A stretch of 64,000 nucleotides of DNA. Origin: Panax quinquefolius. Its lineage: Eukaryota > Streptophyta > Magnoliopsida > Apiales > Araliaceae. Numbering within the stretch: the first letter of the stretch is position 1; every line of letters begins with the position of its first letter. The notes under the pieces are model-generated. The model had not been told where the DNA came from and did not search any database. It saw only the letters and a program-made list of their open reading frames with translations. The position numbers were made by a program, and so were the translations under genes. The stretch covers positions 153,136,778 to 153,200,777 of the forward strand of contig CM035152.1 in the NCBI GenBank assembly GCA_020205615.1, given 5' to 3'. Positions 58,590 to 64,000 of this stretch are shown here, in pieces.

Positions 58590-59160
58590 ACTCAGACGTT
58601 GGAATATCTATTAAATTGGAATAGTATTTTGTTTGAGTAATGTTAAAGTTTTCAAATTTTTTATCTCAAATAATATAATATTTTATCAAACAGTCAATTA
58701 TATGAAATGTACTCAATTTATATAATGTAACATTTGAGATACTAGTTAAGATAAAATACTTCATCTGTACATTTTAAAACTGACGATTTTTATAGATAAT
58801 TTTTCACTTCTAAATTTCTTTAAAAAAAATCATATTAATTAAGAAAATATTGTACTACCATTATTAAAAATAATAGAAATACTTATTTTCTTAGCTTCTA
58901 ACAGTTTTGTAGAAAAGTAAAACAAGTATTGTGTACAGAACTACGAGGAAGTTAACTTCCTAGCTAGCTAGGTACACCAAATGCCGATTAAAATGTCTAC
59001 GTCATAATGACAACACTTGAAATAAAAAAGCCATGCATAATTCAAAAGCAAGATTTGTTTCAACTATTTTATATATATAGAAAAGGGCAAATTGGGTATA
59101 TCTTGATATTTTATGTCTCAAAATAGAAATATACCTCTAATTTTAGAACGGGATCGAGTA
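58590..59160. other. AT-rich intergenic DNA
   Basis: No ORF, repeat or regulatory structure is recognised. Confidence 0.5.
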
Positions 59161-59164
59161 ATTA

Positions 59165-59378
59165 TGCTAAGTTTGGATTGATCAAGAAATGGAATGAAGA
59201 TTGGAATAATTCATTCCATTGTAGTTGGAATTAGTTATTCTATATGTTCTCCTTCCCCCAAAGAACTAAACACAATTTTTTTTTTTATTTCAATCGCAAC
59301 CAAACACAATTTTTTTCATTTCATATGAATGGATCGTTCCATTCCCACATTTATTACTCCAATTCAAACGTAACATTA
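59165..59378. repeat. Possible MITE (inverted AAACnT...GGAATGAAT)
   Basis: The left side 'AAGTTTGGATTG ... GAAATGGAATGAAG' is roughly inverted on the right ('GGATCGTTCCATTCCCAC ... CAATTCAAACGTAA'). TAA lies next to both ends, which would suit a Tourist/Harbinger-like element. The ends are diverged. Confidence 0.4.
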
Positions 59379-59379
59379 A

Positions 59380-60340
59380 CATTACCATATCCGTTAGGGT
59401 GGCAAAAAGTTAACTAAAGGCTTAAAACATAAGTGGATGACCGATGACGTATTAGCCCGGTGATTAAGACTGAAGTACTAATTGTATATGTGTTATAAAG
59501 AGGATTTTTCATATAAACAAATATTAATTGATTTAAATTTATGGTGCACCATTATTATAATTGTGAAATAGAAATATATCTTTTAGGGCTCAGATTTGAT
59601 ATTCTTTTATTATTATAAAATTGTTGATAATTATCACTAAATCATATGAAAATTTAATATTTTTATATTTTGCATGCTTGTTCTTTGCATATTGAATTGT
59701 TACGTGAAGATCAAAACAATTTTTAATTATATTAAATAAAATTAAAATATAATGGAAGAGTTAATGTGTACATTTGAAGGTATAAACACCAAGTACACCC
59801 TAATATTGGCCTTCAACACTGGAGGGAGAAATACTAAAAACATTTATACAAAATTTCATCTTTTTGTAGCCCACTCTTAATGTAGGGAATAAAGGCCTAA
59901 TCTATGTACAAAATTTCATCTTTTTGTGGGTTCTCTTTTGCCTGTTTTGTGTATAGTGAGAATAAGCCCAATAAGTCGATCTGAAGAAAAAACATTGGGC
60001 TTTAATAAGTAAGAGGTCACTTTATTAAACTTCTAAGAACATTTTGATTTGTACATGTATGATTATTGTGATAGAAGCTCGACTCCTTTTTAATTTAGGA
60101 TTCCCTTTTTACATTCAATTCTTTATTGAGCCTGGCGTGAAATATGTCAAAATACAGAATAGTATTAACAAGAAGAACTGAATAATAAAATTGGAACAAC
60201 TTATCTCGTAGACGAAAGAAACCGAGGCATAGTGAAGTTATTGTCCTAAAAAATGATTTTGTCCCTACTGATAATAACTTCAGAAACAAATGGGTTGTCG
60301 GCGGTCACCCTCCAGAATTCAACGGTGAAGTCTCCGATAG
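59380..60340. other. Intergenic DNA; one short direct repeat
   Basis: TACAAAATTTCATCTTTTTG occurs at about 59848 and again at about 59908. Two small minus-strand frames (60095-60289 and 60246-60506) show no family resemblance and are not accepted as genes. Confidence 0.4.
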
Positions 60341-60344
60341 TATG

Positions 60345-60400
60345 TACTCCCTCCGCTCTAAGTTGAGAATAGTCTCTTTTTTTTGGTTTTATTGAGAATG
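60345..60400 (+). repeat. Stowaway-like left end
   Basis: TACTCCCTCCGCTCTAAGTT matches the typical TA plus CTCCCTCCG start of Stowaway (Mariner-type) MITEs. No matching right end was found in the next few hundred bases, so it is probably truncated. Confidence 0.4.
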
Positions 60401-61760
60401 TAAACAAAAATGTACTAGCATTTGACAGTGTCATGTCACATACAAGAAGGTTTTGAGCCATAGTTTTCAAATTGAGGTGGAAGGCATACCATGAATGAGA
60501 CATCAAAAAGTTTATCCTTCATGCCTTTTACAAATAAAGTTTCATTCGAGTTTAATTCTAATTAATTTGGATAAAATTTAAACTATAATGTGAATTCATT
60601 TCAAATTTTAAAATAACATATTTTATAATAATTCTTAAGTAGTTTTTAATATTAATTATTATATTTGTTAACGCCGAGATCTTTCTCCACGCCCCAATCA
60701 CCAAGACGCGTCCAATATCCCCTTAGCGATTCAACAAGTCAACACCAAAAGCTTTTGACCGACTACCGACCGTCGAGGATAGCTCCGGCGTGAGAGTCAA
60801 GACAAAGCGATCACAAGGTCAACAATGGAGAGAAAAATTATTATCTAATGCCCGAGAGAGATAGAATAAAATATTATCTAAGGTCAACAATGTATTACTT
60901 ACCCTCTTATGTGATCTTAGTCCCACGATACTCCACCCACTGTTTATATCGTGCCACTCATCACTTCCTCGACACCTTTTCCCCCACTTCCTCATTTCAA
61001 AAAAAAATAAGCGAATTTCACTACCACACTCCTCCGCCATCGTTTTTCCACCATGGGTCATCCGAGTCCCATCCTCATTAATGCCGTGCGAAAAGGTGGT
61101 AAACACAATAGTCAACATTCACTTGGCATAATGATTCTTGGTTAAAGTTGGGTTAAGTGACAATTTGTATAATGGGCCAATTCAACGACTAAGCCCAAAT
61201 AATGGAAATGACCCAAGTAATGGGATCCAACCGAAAGAACCCAATGAAATGATCAAGTAACTGGGTCCAAACCATTCGGACCAACCAGGACTTAGCATAA
61301 CATGATCCAAGGGAGGAGCCCATTAAGTCTGGCCCAATAAAAAAAAGGATTATGGCCCAACATTACCCCCTAGTCTTATATTAAACAGGGTGTTTAATGA
61401 AAGACTATAAATAGTATAGGCCCAGGACATAACAAACTATGACAAGTCATAAGAGATCCAAAGTGAAACTCACCAAAATCCATCAAAATCGGTCCAAATT
61501 GATATCAGGAATAGAAGTGGGAAGCCCAATAGACGCAAGTCCACATAGGTGAAGATATTTAGATCTAAAAATGGACGAAACCTCTTCCCATTCATCATCA
61601 TTGCAGTGAATTAAATGTGCCGCCCTCAATTCACCGTATAATCACAAGATAAAAGGTAAACTTAACCAATTACGACGGTTTTACTCGCTAATTTGAAATT
61701 TGAACCTTTGAGCTTTCTCCTCCTCTCAAACTTCTTTCTCTGCTTCACAAAATCTTAACA
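60401..61760 (+). promoter_or_regulatory. Upstream region of the 61761 transposon gene
   Basis: AT-rich DNA up to about 60660 gives way to more GC-rich DNA beginning 'TTGTTAACGCCGAGATC', which may mark an element boundary. A TATA-like 'GACTATAAATAG' lies at about 61403-61414 and a C/T-rich leader (CTCCTCCTCTCAAACTTCTT) at about 61715-61740, just before the ATG. No LTR end or primer site could be confirmed. Confidence 0.4.
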
Positions 61761-64000
61761 ATGGTGACCATAACCTCTAGCCAAAATTCCCCCCTTCGTG
61801 CAACTCCTGTCAGTATCGTTTCTCCCAACTCAAACCCTAACCAAGAGGGTTCGAGTTCCAACCCCCAATCAACAACCATGGGGGGAAATCCTTCTCTGAT
61901 CCCCTCTGCCTCAGACTTCTTCAAGGACGGGGAACGGTTCTCCCATTCCAACATCCATTCCTCAGTCACGGAATCTGAGATATACATGCTCAGGACTCGT
62001 TATCAGATTCCTGACATGTACGCTATAAGGGCCCCGCGCTCTCAAGAGCGCATGTACCAAATGACCGAGACGGTTGGGTCGCCACGCACATCGCTTTCCG
62101 GAAAAGGGGTTCGCTTTACCTCTCCATGTCTTTATCGTTACCTCCCTAGGGTTCATAGGAGTGGGCTTCGCCCGATTAGTGCCCAACTCCTACATCCACA
62201 TCCCGGCATTTATTGCCTTCCGCCATGAACTAGGGATTGCTCCTCTGTTGACATCTTCTTCACCCTCTTCTCTCACCTAGAGGTCTCGAGAACGAGGCTT
62301 CAAAATGTTGAACAAGCGCCTCCCCGACCCAACACTGTGTTCGAGAGGAGACCTCGATGGATACCCTTCCAAAGAACAAGGGTTGGCATGAGAAGTGTTT
62401 TTCATCACGGACCCGAGATCTCTTCTCTTCCAGACCGAACTACCTCGACCGGGTCTCTGCTGACTTTGGAGACATATCCGAAGGATTCGGTGAGGAGATG
62501 GCGACTTTTTGAAGAAGATTCCTCCAAAGAATGGAGTTTCACACTTGACCAAACAAGCTCCGGCTATATGACCACAAATATAAGTTTCAATAACTTTGTA
62601 ACATAATTTCTCGAGCTATATAAATGATACAGTTCGATACATGGTTTTTTGAAGGTCTCGATCAAACCGACTCCTTGGAGGTGAGAGACACGGAAGATTT
62701 TTAGTTGAGGATGAATGCAGATGCAAGTGAAGAGCATCCTACCAAAAATCTTCCCGTGATTAATCCCCTACCACCGATCCACCAACTTCTTCCCTTCAAA
62801 CCGATGAACCTCAAACCGACGAACCCAACATACCCAAGAAAACCTCGACCTACCCAAGAAAACGATCCGCCAAACGATCCAAATCCACCCAACCGTAAAC
62901 AAACCCCGAAAGTGACCTCAAAACACTTCCAAGGCGACCCCCAAACAACCTTCTCAACCGAATTCCCAATCCTCCAACTTCTGAACCTACCCCGGTGAGG
63001 AGGAGCCTACTTGATATTCCTTTGCACGATCGGGCTAAGGTCCTTCGTGTAAAGAAAATAAGAACCAAGATAACCCCCCTGACTGCCGAAGAGCTCCGAG
63101 TTCCCACCTCTTCGGCTGTCACTCCTCCGACTACGTCCACAAAAATCCATGTGCCTGACGATGAACCGACCGGGTCTGTCCCCACTCCATCTCGAAAAAG
63201 AAAACATCCATCAGACAGCCACCCCGGTTCATCTTCTGCACCTTCGCCAACCCCTGAACGCACTCCTGCCCGATCCCCCTCTCCTGAAACCATACACGTG
63301 GACTCCTCACCAGTTCGCGATGAACCTCCGCTTTCTCCTCCAAGACAACCAAATACCGAATTCCAACAGGACGCCATGGCCTCGCCAACAATGTGGCCCT
63401 GATTAAATGCCCATTTTCCCTTCCAACTGTTCAACACCTTTGTTCGTGAAACCGATGATCATCGGTTCGGGAACAGTTCGAATGGGGATCTACTCAGCGA
63501 AGGCATGGGCTACTTGGCAAAGGTAAACGATTCTCCCCTTTATCTCCGATTTTATCTTCATACTTATATATACTTATATATCTGAAAACTGATCAAATAA
63601 TATTGGAAACACATAGGCCGTCTTTGTGTTCAAAGTCTTCGTCCGAGGTCCTCGGCCGAATCGAGGAAGAGGCCCTGAGGAAGGAGAATGCCCTTCTGAA
63701 GTCTGCCTTGGCTAAAGAGAAGACTCAACGTGAATGCCTTCTTCAGACAAATGAAGGTCTTCAAAAAGAGTTAGCCCAAGCCAAGGAAGATGTGAAGGCC
63801 TCCAATGAAGAACTAAAGTCGACCAAAGCACAGCACGAAGAAATCGTCAAAATGAATGTTGACTTGGTTCAGAGGAGAGAGATAAGGATGGAGAAGATCG
63901 AGGAATTAAAGGCTGATGCTAAGATCCTAACCAAGACCATCCATAAGCTGGAGGCGGCAGAGACTCGTCATATGAGTAGGCGGCTCAAGCTCGAAGAAGA
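61761..64000 (+). pseudogene. Transposase_28-like 'putative gypsy type transposon' gene, broken and running off the window
   Basis: It begins with a Ser/Asn-rich N-terminus (MVTITSSQNS). The conserved domain follows in shifting frames: LPLHVFIVTSLGFIGVGFAR, LVPNSYIHI and AFIAFRHELGIAP at about 62110-62250, then ISSLPDRTT and 'SSGYMTTNISFNN' to 62606. Next is a Pro/Ser-rich part (62705-63402) with the basic SRKRKH. After a predicted intron comes a long coiled coil (about 63648-64000: RIEEEALRKENALLKSALA and on). The domain order fits plant proteins annotated as putative gypsy-type transposon, also found as an extra ORF in some Gypsy elements. At least four frameshifts or stops lie in it, so it is probably dead. 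Its biochemical role is unknown. Confidence 0.65.
63523..63616 (+). other. Predicted intron in the Transposase_28-like gene
   Basis: GGCAAAG/GTAAACG (donor) and AACACATAG/GCCGTC (acceptor) bound a 94-bp AT-rich segment lying between the open part 'EGMGYLAK' and the coiled-coil exon. Joining them needs one more base shift near 63632, so the gene is damaged even if spliced. Confidence 0.55.

Noticed and set aside
62850..63437. 195-codon open frame on the minus strand
   Set aside because: It is the shadow of the Pro/Ser-rich plus-strand coding region, which continues into a clear coiled-coil exon.

Overview
The window is plant nuclear DNA, most likely from a flowering plant. It is AT-rich, has no operon-like gene order, and about 85% of it is LTR retrotransposon. 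The elements are Ty3/Gypsy chromoviruses that look like the Tekay/Del clade: LTRs of about 2.6-3.1 kb, a primer-binding site (PBS) matching initiator tRNA-Met, a polypurine tract, a gag with CCHC knuckles, and a chromodomain-like tail (KVLWRN, EEMTWELE) after the integrase. The species cannot be named from this sequence.

Positions 1-54178 form one nest, solved here from LTR boundaries, interrupted reading and 5-bp target-site duplications (TSDs). The outermost element C1 has the end of its 5' LTR at 25774-26804, an intact gag at 26990-28216, its pol remnant at 49802-51044 and its 3' LTR at 51045-54178. On the left, C1 carries LTR E (to 25773). E is interrupted by A1, whose 3' end lies at 1-3570 plus 22877-23456. 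B1 (3571-22876, TSD ATGAA) sits in the A1 LTR, and A2 (6507-16700, TSD GAATG) sits in the B1 first ORF. On the right, a minus-strand LTR-like unit D (28363-49801, TSD GAAAC) splits the C1 protease. A3 (32037-48840, TSD AAAGT) is inside D, and A4 (39546-47670, TSD GTTAC) is inside the A3 3' LTR.

A1 and A2 carry full-length pol (reverse transcriptase, RNase H, integrase) but are frameshifted. A3, A4, B1 and C1 lack most of RT and the integrase core and look like non-autonomous partners. They keep the packaging and priming signals (PBS, polypurine tract, LTRs); A3, A4 and C1 also keep gag. In B1 the gag is replaced by an acidic, probably coiled-coil ORF.

All LTR subfamilies share a layout: GAATATTC dyads near the start, subfamily-specific minisatellites, a TATAAATAG box, a good 5' splice site about 100-170 bp later, an array of hairpin-forming repeats, a pyrimidine tract with CAG/G acceptor, and a late AATAAA. 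This suggests a leader intron inside the LTR that removes the hairpin array and many upstream AUGs.

Many differences between repeat copies, including frameshifts, fall at CAG/CTG. These are the main CHG methylation sites of plants, so part of the apparent decay may be sequencing error at methylated cytosines.

Positions 54179-61760 are AT-rich intergenic DNA with MITE-like repeats, the clearest being a fold-back element at 57567-57747 with an 8-bp TSD. The window ends in a broken transposon-derived gene of the 'putative gypsy type transposon' (Transposase_28-like) kind at 61761-64000, with a short intron and a coiled-coil tail.
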